64,000 nucleotides of DNA from Octadecabacter arcticus 238 (GTDB lineage Bacteria; Pseudomonadota; Alphaproteobacteria; Rhodobacterales; Rhodobacteraceae), in assembly GCF_000155735.2 (NCBI RefSeq), contig NC_020908.1, positions 1,803,001-1,867,000 on the forward strand. The letters run 5' to 3'. Of this stretch, positions 46,865-55,951 are shown one piece after another. The notes below the pieces were generated by a model. The model was not told where the DNA came from. It saw nothing but the letters and a program-made list of their open reading frames with translations, and did not search any database. Numbering within the stretch: position 1 is the first letter of the stretch; each line of letters begins with the position of its first letter. A program made the translations under genes and the position numbers.

Positions 46865-47344
46865 TTACAAACCAAGTGCTGTCAGGCCCGGGTGATCGTC
46901 AGGCCGTGGCCCCAGGCTTGGCCAATGAAACAGGCGGTCGCTTTCGGAAATTGGCACGCCGTTGATCGAGGCGTGGCGCTGCGCCATGTAGCCAGCCGCA
47001 TCAAACGCCCAGTTCTCGTTGCCATGGGCGCGAAACCATTGGCCCGCATCGTTTTGATATTCATAGCAAAACCGCACCGCGATCCTGTCTTCGCCATAGG
47101 CCCAGATTTCCTTGATCAGGCGATAATCAGCCTCAGACGCCCATTTGGCGGTCAAAAATGCCTCAACCTCGTCGCGGCCATTCAAGAATTCTGACCGATT
47201 GCGCCACTGCGTGTCGGGAGTATAGGCCAATGCAACCTTGGCCGGATCACGACTGTTCCAAGCATTTTCGGCCATCCGCACCTTTTGGACTGCGTCATCA
47301 TAGCTAAAGGGCGGGACGGGTTGCCGCGGCGTGTTAGTGGTCAT
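46865..47344 (-). CDS. NTF2-like (DUF1348) protein
   Basis: The 159-residue protein has the SnoaL/NTF2-like pattern of DUF1348: [41 protein letters not shown], and [15 protein letters not shown]. It is a cone-shaped barrel without known activity. It is coupled to the ABC ATPase by a four-base overlap and is followed by cynS after 44 bases. Its link with cyanate metabolism is inferred from position. Confidence 0.8.
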   Translation of the reverse strand: MTTNTPRQPVPPFSYDDAVQKVRMAENAWNSRDPAKVALAYTPDTQWRNRSEFLNGRDEVEAFLTAKWASEADYRLIKEIWAYGEDRIAVRFCYEYQNDAGQWFRAHGNENWAFDAAGYMAQRHASINGVPISESDRLFHWPSLGPRPDDHPGLTALGL

Positions 47345-48240
47345 GTCCTAACCGCTTGCAATAGCGGCGTATCGCTTGCCGCATCTTCTGTCTTATCAAT
47401 TCGGATCGTCTCTGGCGTATGCGCCGCACCGTCCTCGCTTAGCTGTCCGGCAAGTTCGGCTGACCGTTTTCCAAGGAACTGCACCAGATGGTTGCGGATC
47501 GCATAGTAATTGGGGTTCTCGACGATCTCGGTGCGCGTGCGCGGCCTTGGAATGGTGATCTCGACGCTTTCTGCAACCCGCGCCAATGGGCCGTTTGTCA
47601 TCAACAAAATACGATCTGCAAGAAGGATCGCCTCATCGATGTCGTGGGTGATCATGAAAACGGTCTGGTCCGTTCCGCTCCAGACCTTCAACAGCTCTTC
47701 CTGGATTGTACCGCGCGTCAACGCATCAAGCGCGCCGAAAGGTTCATCCAGCAACAACAGCTTTGGTTCGTTTGCAAACGCGCGGGCAATCGACACGCGC
47801 TGGCGCATTCCACCTGACAATTGGCTGGGCTTGCGGTAGATGGCATCGCCGGACAATCCGACTTTGTCCAAAAACGCAATCGAATGGTCTTCGACCTGCT
47901 GTTTGGTCCAGTGGGGGAACCGCGCCGCCACCCCGAATGTCACGTTCTTTAAAGCGGTTAGCCACGGCAGCAGGGAATAGTTCTGAAACACCACACCACG
48001 GTCAAGGCTTGGACCGGACAGCGCATAGCCGTCCATTTTGACCACGCCTGACGTTGGTTCTGCCAGACCAGCAAGGATGTTCATAATGGTTGATTTGCCG
48101 CAGCCCGAATGGCCAAGGATGCAAACAAATTCACCCTTTTCGATCCCGAAGCTGGCGTTTTCGAACACGGTGAATTCACCACCTTTTCCGTCAGGATATT
48201 TTTGCGTCAGCCGTTCGATGCTGAGAAATGAAGATGCCAT
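47341..48240 (-). CDS. ABC transporter ATPase, nitrate/cyanate type
   Basis: The 299-residue protein has Walker [14 protein letters not shown] near residue 40, the Q-loop [11 protein letters not shown], signature [14 protein letters not shown], and Walker [16 protein letters not shown], followed by [15 protein letters not shown]. It fits the NrtD/SsuB/TauB group of anion importers. The C-terminal extension of about 60 residues is unlike a plain SsuB. It energises the permease directly upstream. Confidence 0.92.
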   Translation of the reverse strand: MASSFLSIERLTQKYPDGKGGEFTVFENASFGIEKGEFVCILGHSGCGKSTIMNILAGLAEPTSGVVKMDGYALSGPSLDRGVVFQNYSLLPWLTALKNVTFGVAARFPHWTKQQVEDHSIAFLDKVGLSGDAIYRKPSQLSGGMRQRVSIARAFANEPKLLLLDEPFGALDALTRGTIQEELLKVWSGTDQTVFMITHDIDEAILLADRILLMTNGPLARVAESVEITIPRPRTRTEIVENPNYYAIRNHLVQFLGKRSAELAGQLSEDGAAHTPETIRIDKTEDAASDTPLLQAVRT

Positions 48241-48249
48241 GGGCCTGCC

Positions 48250-49086
48250 CTATTCAACGTAGGCGACGCGCCGCTGCAGCAGGCCAAAGGCCGCATCCAG
48301 CAACATGCCGACAACGCCGATCATGAGAATTGAAAAGATGACTGAGGTCAGGTCGAGGTTGTTCCACTCGTTCCAGACATAATAGCCGATGCCGGTCCCC
48401 CCGACGAGCATTTCTGCCGCCACAATGACCAACCACGCAATCCCGATGGAAATCCGCATCCCCGTAACAATCGTTGGCGCAGCAGCAGGAAGGATTACGG
48501 TGAACGCTGTTTTGAGAGCCCCCAATTCATGGGTGCGGGCCACATTGACCCAGTCCTCACGCACGCCCGCCACACCAAACGCCGTGTTGATCAACATCGG
48601 CCAGATCGAACAGATGAAGATCACAAAGATCGCCGACGCCTCTGAATCTTGAATAATAAACAGGGCAAGCGGCATCCAGGCGAGCGGCGAAATCGGCCGC
48701 AGAACCTGAATGAACGGGTTCAACGCTTTGTGCGCCACCGACGACATGCCAATCAGAAACCCAAGCGGGATCGCAATGAACGCTGCCAGAAAATAGCCCG
48801 TAAGAACGCGGTAGATCGAATAGCCGATCTGGATACCAATCCCCTTGTCGTTAGGGCCAGCATCGTAAAACGGGTTTGATAATTCCTGCCATGCCTTGAC
48901 CAAAACCTGACTGGGGGGCGGCACGCCAGCTTTGGCAGTGCCCGCACCTGTCAGAAGTTCGTATTCGGTCAGCTCTCCGGTGTTGAGCTCCTGTGGGGAA
49001 ATCGAGAGCTCCCACACAAGCAGACTCACCAAGAGCAAGACAATTGACCAAATTGCGGCCCGTTTGTTTTCTGACAGCATGTCCAT
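48250..49086 (-). CDS. ABC transporter permease, nitrate/cyanate type
   Basis: The 278-residue protein has about six transmembrane segments and the inner-membrane ABC permease loop (PAAAPTIVTGMRISIGIAWLV), with FLIGMSSVAHKALNPFIQ before it, as in NrtB/CynB-like permeases. Its start overlaps the stop of the binding-protein gene. Confidence 0.9.
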   Translation of the reverse strand: MDMLSENKRAAIWSIVLLLVSLLVWELSISPQELNTGELTEYELLTGAGTAKAGVPPPSQVLVKAWQELSNPFYDAGPNDKGIGIQIGYSIYRVLTGYFLAAFIAIPLGFLIGMSSVAHKALNPFIQVLRPISPLAWMPLALFIIQDSEASAIFVIFICSIWPMLINTAFGVAGVREDWVNVARTHELGALKTAFTVILPAAAPTIVTGMRISIGIAWLVIVAAEMLVGGTGIGYYVWNEWNNLDLTSVIFSILMIGVVGMLLDAAFGLLQRRVAYVE

Positions 49087-50459
49087 CAGTCTGCTTTGAT
49101 CGCAAAGCTGTCGATGTAGGCTTCGGGTTCGTTGTAATCAAACGTTTTGCCCATGATCATGTGCGATTTGTAGTTTTCCGCCGGTGCATCATAGCCAAGG
49201 TCGGTCATGACCTTGCGTGCGTCAGACGCAAGAAAGACCTGTTCGGCCACACCTTTGTAATCAACATCGCCCTCAATATAGCCCCAGCGTTTCATCTGCG
49301 TCAGGATCCACACGCCCATAGATTGCCACGGGAACGGGTCAAAATCGATCCGATCCGGCACACGCTGCACCTCGCCCAGACCATCCGCGTAGGTCCCCGT
49401 TAGGACCTGCTGGATCACTGTAACCGGCTGGTTGAGGTAGTTGGTCGGGGCAATCGCCTCCGATATCTCAACGCGGTTGTCGGGGTTGGACGCATATTGC
49501 GTTGCGTCAATGATCGACTTGAGCAACGCGCCGTAGGTATTTGGTAATTCGGTCGCGAAAGACAAAGGCGCAGCAAAGGCACAGCATGGATGACCCTCCC
49601 AGATTTCTTTGGTCAGGATGTGGATGAACCCAATGCCTTCATAAACTGCACGCTGGTTGAACGGATCAGGCGACAAATAACCATCAAGGTTGCCTGCACG
49701 CAAGTTCGCGACCATTTCAGGCGGTGGCACAACCCGGATCTGGATATCGACATCCGGGTCCAGACCGAACTCGGCCACATAGTAGCGCAGCAGGAAGTTG
49801 TGCATGGAATATTCAAACGGCACACCAAAGGTGAAGCCCTTCCACTGCTTTGGGTCGCGTTTGTCCATGTGTTGGTTTGCCAAAACAATCGCCTGACCAT
49901 TGATGTTTTCAATGGCTGGCATGATGTAGGGCTCAGCCACCGAACCGGCACCCAGCGTCATCGCCAGCGGCATCGGTGTCAGCATGTGGGAAGCGTCATA
50001 TTCACCCGACAGGGACTTGTCGCGGGCGACTGCCCAACCCGCAGTCTTGATGACCTTTGCGTTCAAACCGTAGCGTTCATAAAAACCCAAAGGCTCAGCC
50101 ATGATGATCGGCGTGGCGCAGGTGATAGGGACAAATCCGATGTTGAGGTCAGTTTTTTCCGGTGGCCCAAGGTTGTCGAGGATACGCGCCTTCGCCTCAT
50201 TCATCGGGAACACAGACGCAAGGGCTGCGGCGGCGGTCGTGCCACCCACCATCCCCATGAAAGACCGACGGCCAATATCGCTATGTCCGAAGACTGACCG
50301 CACAATCGCGCTTTCGACGGCTTGTTCCAGCATCTCTTCGCTGGACATATGCGTGGCGACGGGTGCTGGTGACGACTTGCAGCTGTCGCAAGGGCAGCTT
50401 TGACCGTGACGTAAATCGGTGTCCTTTGAGAACGGATTTCCAAGACTTTTAACTGTCAT
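49086..50459 (-). CDS. Substrate-binding protein, nitrate/cyanate type (Tat signal)
   Basis: About 457 residues. A cysteine-rich N-terminus (QSCPCDSCKSS) precedes a twin-arginine signal (IGRRSFMGMVGGTTAAAAL near residues 62-80). The mature part has the NrtA/NMT1-like pattern (DLNIGFVPITCATPIIMAEPLGFY; GEYDASHMLTPMP). It would bind cyanate or nitrate-like anions in the periplasm. The ATG at 50459 follows GGAGG, and an in-frame ATG 12 bases upstream overlaps that site, so it is not used. Confidence 0.88.
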   Translation of the reverse strand: MTVKSLGNPFSKDTDLRHGQSCPCDSCKSSPAPVATHMSSEEMLEQAVESAIVRSVFGHSDIGRRSFMGMVGGTTAAAALASVFPMNEAKARILDNLGPPEKTDLNIGFVPITCATPIIMAEPLGFYERYGLNAKVIKTAGWAVARDKSLSGEYDASHMLTPMPLAMTLGAGSVAEPYIMPAIENINGQAIVLANQHMDKRDPKQWKGFTFGVPFEYSMHNFLLRYYVAEFGLDPDVDIQIRVVPPPEMVANLRAGNLDGYLSPDPFNQRAVYEGIGFIHILTKEIWEGHPCCAFAAPLSFATELPNTYGALLKSIIDATQYASNPDNRVEISEAIAPTNYLNQPVTVIQQVLTGTYADGLGEVQRVPDRIDFDPFPWQSMGVWILTQMKRWGYIEGDVDYKGVAEQVFLASDARKVMTDLGYDAPAENYKSHMIMGKTFDYNEPEAYIDSFAIKAD

Positions 50460-50590
50460 AATGACCTCCATGGTTTGATTTGAACCAAGGGTGACACGGG
50501 CGTTTTGCGTCCTTAAGTGCGGTTAACAAAGTGTCTAAAATCAGCAATATACTGAAAATATTGACTAAAAAATGTGCACAATACACGATA

Positions 50591-50607
50591 TTTCGTAATT
50601 TACGAAA
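50591..50607. promoter_or_regulatory. Palindrome TTTCGTAA-T-TTACGAAA, likely operator
   Basis: A perfect 8-bp inverted repeat with one central base lies in the divergent space between the transporter operon and the regulator gene. A further CGTAAG half-site follows. It probably binds the neighbouring Fis-type regulator. Confidence 0.6.
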
Positions 50608-50650
50608 CCTCGTAAGTGCATTGGCATCCGGTTTCCGGTCACATCACTGC

Positions 50651-52498
50651 ATGGCCCTTGATTCTGACATTTCCCTCACCCTCGAACATCAACCACTTGC
50701 GAGCCTTGTGATCGATGCCCACCACAGGGACATCGCGTCGCATAATTCGGAAGCCGCGCGCCTGTTTGGTTCAAACCTTACGGCGGCGTCGCTCGACACG
50801 GCGCTGCAATCACCGGCAGTCGACATGGCTGTCTTTCTTGAGGCCGTGCTGCATTTTGGGCGCTACACCACAGCCACCCTCACCTTTGAGAGGGTCGATG
50901 GCAGTCCGCTGCGATTGCAGACCTTCGGAACGATCGTTTCGGATGCACATGTGATGCTGAGCTTCCTTGATCTGGACGCGCAAGAATGGCGCAACCAAAT
51001 CGCCGAAAAAGACGCCCACCACCGCGCTGGTTTGATGCAATGGCAGAACATCCACGGTTTCTTCCGCGAAATGGAGGCGCAGAACCACCTGATACTTGAG
51101 GCCGCGGGAGAAGGCATCTACGGGATCAACGCCGAAGGCAAAGCCACATTCGTCAACCGCGCCGCACAAGAGATGCTGGGCTGGAATGCCGAAGACCTGA
51201 TCGGGCGGGATTTGCACCAGATCATCCACCATCACCACTTGAACGGCGAACATTTTCGCGCACAGGATTGTCCGATCTACGCATCGTTCCGGCGTGACAA
51301 AACCGTGCGGGTCGATGATGACGCGTTCTGGCGCAAGGACGGCAAACCGATTATGGTCGAATACGTCTCTACCCCAATCTATGATCACGACGTGCTGGCT
51401 GGGGCGGTTGTGATCTTTCGCGACGTGACCGAGCGCAAGGAAAACGAAAAAAAACTTCACCGTGCACTGGAAGAAGTGGAAAAACTTCGGTTCCAATTGG
51501 AACAAGAGAACGATTTTCTGCTGACCGAGATACGCAATTTCAGGTCTCATGCAGGAATCATCGGGCAATCGGCCTCGATCCGCAATCTCAACACGCAGAT
51601 TGATCTGGTCGCCGACACCCAAACAAATGTCCTGATTTCGGGTGCTTCGGGGACGGGCAAAGCCCTGACAGTCAGCGCCATTCACGAGGCAAGCAACCGA
51701 CGCAAAAGGCCATTGGTGCGGGTGAATTGTTCTGACATTCCCACCCAAAGCCTCGAGGCGGAAATGTTCGGCTACCGGCGCGGGGCATTTCGCGGCGCCG
51801 TGCGTGACACCACCGGCAAGCTTGCGCTGGCCAACAACGGCACATTGCACCTCGATGAGGTCTCCGATCTGCCCAAGGCGTTTCAGGCCAAGCTGATTGC
51901 GGTGATCCAGGACGGGGCTTTCAGACGTATCGGCGATGCATATGACACCCCCGTGTCCCTCAGGATCGTTTCAACAACGGCCCGTGACCTCGCCATCGAA
52001 GTCCGCACCGAACGCTTTCGCCAAGACCTTTATTTCGAACTCAGCGTTCTTCCTATTCAATGCGATGCCTTGAAAGACCGCCCCGACGATATCCCGTTTT
52101 TGGCTCAACATTTTCTGGATCGTGCCTCCAGCAGACTGCGCGTGTCACCCACGCGGTTATCAAAGGCGAATATCCAAGCGCTCCTGACCTACACATGGCC
52201 CGGCAATGTGCGTGAACTGGAAAATGTGATTGAACGCGCGGCGATTTTGGCAAAGGGCGGCAAGCTGCGTCTCGAATTTCAACCGGGCACTGCCAGTAAA
52301 GCCAAGCATAGCGATGACATCATGTCTGTCTCTGACCTGAAACGACTTGAACGTGATAATCTCATCCGGTGCCTGCGTCGATCGCAAGGCAGAGTTTCCG
52401 GCGCAACAGGTGCTGCCCGTCTTTTGGAGATCGCACCGACGACAGTCTATTCAAGGATCAAAGCGCTCTGCGTGACCCAAACAGATTGGAGCGCTTAG
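50651..52498 (+). CDS. PAS / AAA+ / Fis-type regulator with altered GAFTGA motif
   Basis: About 615 residues from the ATG at 50651 (a GTG 120 bases upstream is open but would run through the palindrome). A PAS-like domain spans about residues 10-110 and a second 150-260 (LEAAGEGIYGINAEGKATFV), followed by a coiled linker and an AAA+ domain: Walker A SGASGTGKALTVSAI near 335 and Walker B-like LHLDEVSDLPK. The motif GAFTGA reads GAFRGA. The C-terminus is a Fis-type HTH (GRVSGATGAARLLEI). It probably controls the divergent cyanate genes. Confidence 0.85.
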   Translation: MALDSDISLTLEHQPLASLVIDAHHRDIASHNSEAARLFGSNLTAASLDTALQSPAVDMAVFLEAVLHFGRYTTATLTFERVDGSPLRLQTFGTIVSDAHVMLSFLDLDAQEWRNQIAEKDAHHRAGLMQWQNIHGFFREMEAQNHLILEAAGEGIYGINAEGKATFVNRAAQEMLGWNAEDLIGRDLHQIIHHHHLNGEHFRAQDCPIYASFRRDKTVRVDDDAFWRKDGKPIMVEYVSTPIYDHDVLAGAVVIFRDVTERKENEKKLHRALEEVEKLRFQLEQENDFLLTEIRNFRSHAGIIGQSASIRNLNTQIDLVADTQTNVLISGASGTGKALTVSAIHEASNRRKRPLVRVNCSDIPTQSLEAEMFGYRRGAFRGAVRDTTGKLALANNGTLHLDEVSDLPKAFQAKLIAVIQDGAFRRIGDAYDTPVSLRIVSTTARDLAIEVRTERFRQDLYFELSVLPIQCDALKDRPDDIPFLAQHFLDRASSRLRVSPTRLSKANIQALLTYTWPGNVRELENVIERAAILAKGGKLRLEFQPGTASKAKHSDDIMSVSDLKRLERDNLIRCLRRSQGRVSGATGAARLLEIAPTTVYSRIKALCVTQTDWSA

Positions 52499-53034
52499 TT
52501 TTCAATGACTGCTCTGAAGCCGCGGTTGCTCAGAAATGCTGCAGCTGCAAGTTGATTGCGCTTTGCCGACTAGGACCCAAAGTTGACCTTTTCTGCAGAA
52601 AGTACCAAATTTCGGTTTGGGCCGATAGTGACAGATGCTGCGCCATGCACATTCCTACATTAAGGGTGGATTGCGGACCTTCGCTGCAGGCGCGCGGTCT
52701 CAAGGGCGATCCAGCGAAAGCTGCCATTCATTGAGAGGTCGAAACCAAGAATGCTGCAATCGATCTAAAGGCAGCTCCGGAGCCCAAAGTGCGCGACGCT
52801 CGAAAGGCTGCTTTGCGGTTCTTGAAGGATGCCATCCCGCGGACGTCAATCGTTTGAGAACACGGCGAATGGCTGCACCTAGGCCACTTTACCGCTTTAC
52901 TATTTCGCAGCGAATGCCTGACATCAAGAAGCTGGCAAAGTGATTACTTACGGCGCACCAACGAGCGCCTCAATCATCAGCACTCTTTCTTCAAATGACA
53001 ATTGGGAGAACAAAGGCGACTTTAAAACAGGGAC
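52499..53034. other. Gene-free stretch between regulator and coxI
   Basis: About 536 bases. It holds a copy of repeat family 1 at 52628-52692. No gene is supported, though short frames exist. Confidence 0.4.
52628..52692 (+). repeat. Dispersed intergenic repeat, family 1 (partial)
   Basis: GATGCTGCGCCATGCACATT, then TAAGGGTGGATTGCGGACC and TTCGCTGC match the copies at 35184 and 46139, after which homology ends. Confidence 0.65.
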
Positions 53035-54024
53035 CTAAACGGACATTTGAGCAGTTTGATAGGCCTGATGAGCCTCAACGACCACTTGTTGGTCGTACGC
53101 AAATGCCTGCGCGACTTCGGCCAGTGCCGAGACTGCAATTAGGTCGGCATTGCGCAGCGATGGCACAAGGCCAATTGGCCCCCTGATACGCTGTTGATTC
53201 CGATCTGAGACGCCAATGTCAGCCAACTGGGCAAGTCGGGCCGCGTGGGTTCTCTGGCTTCCTAAAGCGCCGACAAATCCGGCAGTGGTCGCCAGCGCTG
53301 CGACAAGGAACGCGGGTTCCCAATCGTGATCGTGGAACAGCGTTATAAAGCCGCTGGTCTGATCTAGGTTCAGATTTGTAATGCTATTGCGCGAAGTCAC
53401 ATGCGTTGGGGGGACTTTGCAGTAGGCCGTGACCGCCATCAGATCATCCATGTCAGGGGAAAAGCCAGTCACATCAAATCCGATGGCATTTGCAACTTTG
53501 GCTGTAGCGCGAAAAATAGCGCCACGCCCAGCAAGTGTCAGGGCCACCTTGGGTTGATAAACGATCGTGATCGCAGCAGGAACAGCCGGACCTGTTTGTG
53601 ATGCGGGATAGAAGATTAGCGTTGCGGGTGTACGAACCAACAGCGCCTCATAGGCTGCAACCAGCGCTGCTTTGTCGGGAGCAGGGTCGATCCATACTGA
53701 TAACGCCCCACCACATGGCAAGGTCAAATCGTGGAAAGGCGAACCATCACCGTAACGCAACAACCGCGCTGTTCCTACTGCCAGGCAGTCAAGCGCCTGA
53801 AGCAATATATCCTGATCGATGCAGCCATTTGACATATAACCGGTCATCTCGCCCGTGTCCGCCACAACGGCCAATGACCCGACATCACGCGCGCTGCCGC
53901 CTTTGATATCCACAGAGGTAATCAAGACAAAACGCTGCCCCGTTCGGATATAAGCTGCAACCTGCGCCAGAACATCAACAGCGTGGTCTTGGTATGTTAT
54001 GTGATTATCCAACCTTCTCGGCAT
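53035..54024 (-). CDS. coxI: CoxI-type XdhC family protein
   Basis: About 329 residues of XdhC/CoxI type: an N-terminal XdhC domain (LITSVDIKGGSARDVGSLA, then YMSNGCIDQDILLQAL) and a C-terminal Rossmann domain. XdhC-type proteins bind molybdenum cofactor and deliver it, sulfurated, to molybdenum hydroxylases. The ATG at 54024 overlaps coxG by 20 bases. It is last in the cox cluster. Distinction of coxI from coxF rests on position relative to coxG. Confidence 0.82.
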   Translation of the reverse strand: MPRRLDNHITYQDHAVDVLAQVAAYIRTGQRFVLITSVDIKGGSARDVGSLAVVADTGEMTGYMSNGCIDQDILLQALDCLAVGTARLLRYGDGSPFHDLTLPCGGALSVWIDPAPDKAALVAAYEALLVRTPATLIFYPASQTGPAVPAAITIVYQPKVALTLAGRGAIFRATAKVANAIGFDVTGFSPDMDDLMAVTAYCKVPPTHVTSRNSITNLNLDQTSGFITLFHDHDWEPAFLVAALATTAGFVGALGSQRTHAARLAQLADIGVSDRNQQRIRGPIGLVPSLRNADLIAVSALAEVAQAFAYDQQVVVEAHQAYQTAQMSV

Positions 54025-54457
54025 CCAACACATCGGCAAAGTTCTTGAAGAATTTCGCCGCAAGCTTTTTTGAAGTGCTCTGAATTAGCCGGCTCCCGAG
54101 TTGCGCCAGCTTACCGCCGATTTGCGCCTTGGCCTCATAGGTCAAGATCGTGGTGTCACCGTCAGCAACCAACGTCACATCTGCTCCTCCTTTGGCGTGG
54201 CCTGCCGCGCCGCCATTGCCTTGACCTGTCAGGGAAAAAGCATCAGGCGCGCCGCTTTTGTCCAGCTGAACGTTACCACTGAACCGCGCCTTTACCGGCC
54301 CAACCTTCAGCAAGATCTTTGCCTCCAGTTCAGTATCTGAGTGTTGGATAAGTTCTTCACACCCAGGGATGCACTGGCGCAGAATTTCAGGGTCGTTCAA
54401 GGCCTCATAAACGCGGGCCATTGGCGCATTGATGGTAATTTCGTCTTTGAGTTCCAT
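54005..54457 (-). CDS. coxG: CoxG, SRPBCC-fold protein of CO dehydrogenase cluster
   Basis: The 150-residue protein is a START/SRPBCC protein: it begins MELKDEITINAPMARVYEALNDP, then IPGCEELIQHSD and KVGPVKARFSGNVQLDKS. CoxG is thought to anchor CO dehydrogenase at the membrane in CO oxidisers. It lies between the MocA-like gene and coxI, as in other cox clusters. Confidence 0.92.
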   Translation of the reverse strand: MELKDEITINAPMARVYEALNDPEILRQCIPGCEELIQHSDTELEAKILLKVGPVKARFSGNVQLDKSGAPDAFSLTGQGNGGAAGHAKGGADVTLVADGDTTILTYEAKAQIGGKLAQLGSRLIQSTSKKLAAKFFKNFADVLDAEKVG

Positions 54458-54567
54458 AGTTTTTCTTTCCTAACAGCAGGGGGATTTGATGGACGCAAGC
54501 GTTTCGGCTTGCGCAGGAGTGAGGGCCCATTTTTGACAACAGCGCCGAAAGTAGGTGCGTAACCTTT

Positions 54568-55179
54568 TCATGTCATGGCCCTCTGTGATGTCATTTGTTC
54601 AAAAGCCGTAAACGCGGCGGGCGTGTCGATGTCGTTGAAGAAGCCGGGTTGCGGCATCGGGATATGTTGGGCTAGTTCAGGATTGGCGCGTGTTAAATTT
54701 CCACAACCAGGATTAGCCTGATTGACCAGTAATCGGGCGCGCATTGCGCAAGGTACTACGATAGGATTGCCGCGGGTGGAATCTTGGAAAGGAATCGAAA
54801 TTTTTTGAACATCTGCCGCCAAATGCGCCGCAATTAACGCGCGCAAATCGTCCGCCGTGAGTTGTGGCTGGTCGCCAAGCCCGATGAGATGATGCTGCGC
54901 ATCGGGTGCTTCAAGAAGCCCTGCACGGACCGAAAACGGCTGTCCCGCCTCATATTCTGCATTGCGTACAAACTGGATTGGCAGACCTGCCAGCGCTACC
55001 TTGATCCTATCGGCTTCAAAACCTGTGACCACGCATACCTGACCGTCCACAGCAGCAAGGTAGGTTTCAACGACGTGACGGATCATCGGCTTGCCGCCGA
55101 CCGGCAACAACAACTTGTTTTGCGCTTCCATGCGGCGCGACAGGCCCGCGGCCAATATGATTGCCCCAAAGCTATCCAT
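54568..55179 (-). CDS. MocA-like molybdenum cofactor nucleotidyltransferase
   Basis: The protein of about 203 residues has the nucleotidyltransferase start GAIILAAGLSRRMEAQNKLLLPV, with the G-x-G/R motif, a GLGDQPQLTADDL acid pair and CGN. It resembles MocA, which makes molybdopterin cytosine dinucleotide, the cofactor of CO dehydrogenase. The ATG at 55179 overlaps the coxF stop; the TTG nine bases earlier is less likely. Context and fold agree. Confidence 0.85.
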   Translation of the reverse strand: MDSFGAIILAAGLSRRMEAQNKLLLPVGGKPMIRHVVETYLAAVDGQVCVVTGFEADRIKVALAGLPIQFVRNAEYEAGQPFSVRAGLLEAPDAQHHLIGLGDQPQLTADDLRALIAAHLAADVQKISIPFQDSTRGNPIVVPCAMRARLLVNQANPGCGNLTRANPELAQHIPMPQPGFFNDIDTPAAFTAFEQMTSQRAMT

Positions 55180-55951
55180 TTTGCGCAACCTTCGCCAAGA
55201 GATCTCGTTTGACCTGTGTCAGTTCAGCAAGGATTGACAGCGCGATCTCAGCAGGCGTCACCGCCCCAATATTCAACCCAGCGGGCGCGCAGACAGCGGC
55301 GATCGCTGCGGGATCTGTGCCCGCAGCGACCAGCTTTTTGGACAGGCTGGCAAACTTCTTGGTACTGCCAACAAAGGCTACATAATCGACCGCATCGGCT
55401 AACCCCGTCTTCAGCGCTGCAAGATCACCTTGTCCTTGCGTTGCAATCACAAGATACCGTCCGCGAACGGGCAATCGCGGGGCCAAAGGCGCGTCCGCAC
55501 TTGCTGTGGCCACAGCCCACCCAAACTGCGGAGCAAGCTCTTTTAGCTTTTCAGCAACAGGAGATTCTCCGAAGATTAGCAAGTCAGGCGTTGGGAGATA
55601 GGGCTCGATAAAGATGTCGATCGTGCCTTTGGACGGGCATCCGTTGCGCGCAAAGCGGACACCATCAACTGCATCGCCTGCGCGCACACCTTTTTCCATC
55701 AGGTTCTCTTCCGGCGCAACCGAGATAAATTGCGGCTGTCCTGTCGCATAGGCCCGCAAGGTCGCGTCCTTGATCGCACTGCGCACGCAGCCGCCACCAA
55801 GCCAGCCTTCAAGGATGGTTCCATCTTCACGGAGCAACGCCTTTGCACCGGGCTTGGCCGAAGTGGTGCCTGCGGTGCGCACAATAGTGGCGACTGCGAA
55901 ACAGTCTTCGCCCACCTGTAGTCCGTGGTCCATGATATGTTTGGGTGTCAT
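55172..55951 (-). CDS. coxF: CoxF-type XdhC family protein
   Basis: About 259 residues. An XdhC-type N-terminal part (FAVATIVRTAGTTSAKPGAKAL, then GWLGGGCVRSAIKDA) and a Rossmann C-terminal part (PDLLIFGESPVAEKLKELA). It assists copper/molybdenum centre maturation of CO dehydrogenase together with coxD and coxE. The start ATG overlaps the coxE stop by four bases. Confidence 0.85.
   Translation of the reverse strand: MTPKHIMDHGLQVGEDCFAVATIVRTAGTTSAKPGAKALLREDGTILEGWLGGGCVRSAIKDATLRAYATGQPQFISVAPEENLMEKGVRAGDAVDGVRFARNGCPSKGTIDIFIEPYLPTPDLLIFGESPVAEKLKELAPQFGWAVATASADAPLAPRLPVRGRYLVIATQGQGDLAALKTGLADAVDYVAFVGSTKKFASLSKKLVAAGTDPAAIAAVCAPAGLNIGAVTPAEIALSILAELTQVKRDLLAKVAQNG

Noticed and set aside
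50531..50650. Extended N-terminus of the cyanate regulator from GTG 50531
   Set aside because: It would translate through the palindromic operator and gives a basic, low-complexity leader; ATG 50651 is a better start.
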